Below, piece by piece: positions 63,924 to 64,000 of a stretch of DNA of 64,000 nucleotides (the first letter of the stretch is position 1; every line of letters begins with the position of its first letter). Source of the DNA: Membranipora membranacea (lineage: Eukaryota; Bryozoa; Gymnolaemata; Cheilostomatida; Membraniporidae); NCBI GenBank assembly GCA_914767715.1, contig OU612075.1, positions 13,022,001-13,086,000 of the forward strand, in the 5' to 3' direction. Made by a program: the position numbers and the translations under genes. The notes beneath the pieces are model-generated. The model was not told the DNA's origin, searched no databases, and was given only the letters and a program-made list of their open reading frames with translations.

Positions 63924-64000
63924 CTGCAGAGGAAAGGAATCCATATGACAAGTGGCTATCACTCACTATACATCAAACATTATTAACACTGTGCAGATGT

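Overview
This is a eukaryotic nuclear window, almost certainly from an invertebrate metazoan. Coding exons are short, bounded by GT...AG sites and separated by introns of about 0.1-5 kb. The DNA is AT-rich and carries animal-type genes: a PDGF/VEGF-family growth factor, a sperm-tail ODF3-like protein, a Tctex1 dynein light chain, CRAMP1 and UBAC2. I could not place the phylum. I joined exons by hand using splice sites and codon phase. Every complete model closes as one open frame.

Layout, left to right. (1) 0.4-8.0 kb, minus strand: 5' part of a flavin-containing monooxygenase (FMO), whose 3' end lies off the left edge. Its ~5 kb third intron holds an intact five-exon gene of a multi-copy, transposon-like family on the opposite strand, followed directly by a ~175-bp satellite array. 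(2) 8.2-9.7 kb: decayed LINE reverse-transcriptase fragments split by a TTAA-flanked inverted-repeat element that contains a tRNA-like SINE. (3) 11.5-14.8 kb, plus: complete UBAC2, 8 exons, 332 aa. (4) 17.2-23.2 kb, minus: a complete secreted PDGF/VEGF-like growth factor, 6 exons, 466 aa, with all eight domain cysteines and an unusually enlarged cystine-knot loop. (5) 23.2-38.3 kb: gene-poor and repeat-rich, with MITE-like hairpins, a hAT-like MITE, LINE fragments and tandem repeats. (6) 38.3-40.6 kb, minus: a Tctex1-domain dynein light chain, 229 aa. (7) 44.6-54.2 kb, plus: CRAMP1, 19 exons, 1003 aa, with one GC-AG intron. (8) 56.1-59.3 kb, plus: an ODF3-like sperm-tail PG-rich-repeat protein, 5 exons, 255 aa. 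(9) 60.2-63.9 kb, minus: C-terminal two thirds of an ALDH1/2-type aldehyde dehydrogenase; the N-terminus lies off the right edge.

The genes do not form a pathway; this is an ordinary euchromatic neighbourhood. Two ciliary or flagellar genes (Tctex1, ODF3-like) and two oxidative enzymes (FMO, ALDH) occur together without a visible functional link. The most interesting items are the growth factor with its altered knot, the gene nested in the FMO intron next to a satellite, and several small mobile-element families that can be recognised from copies within the window.
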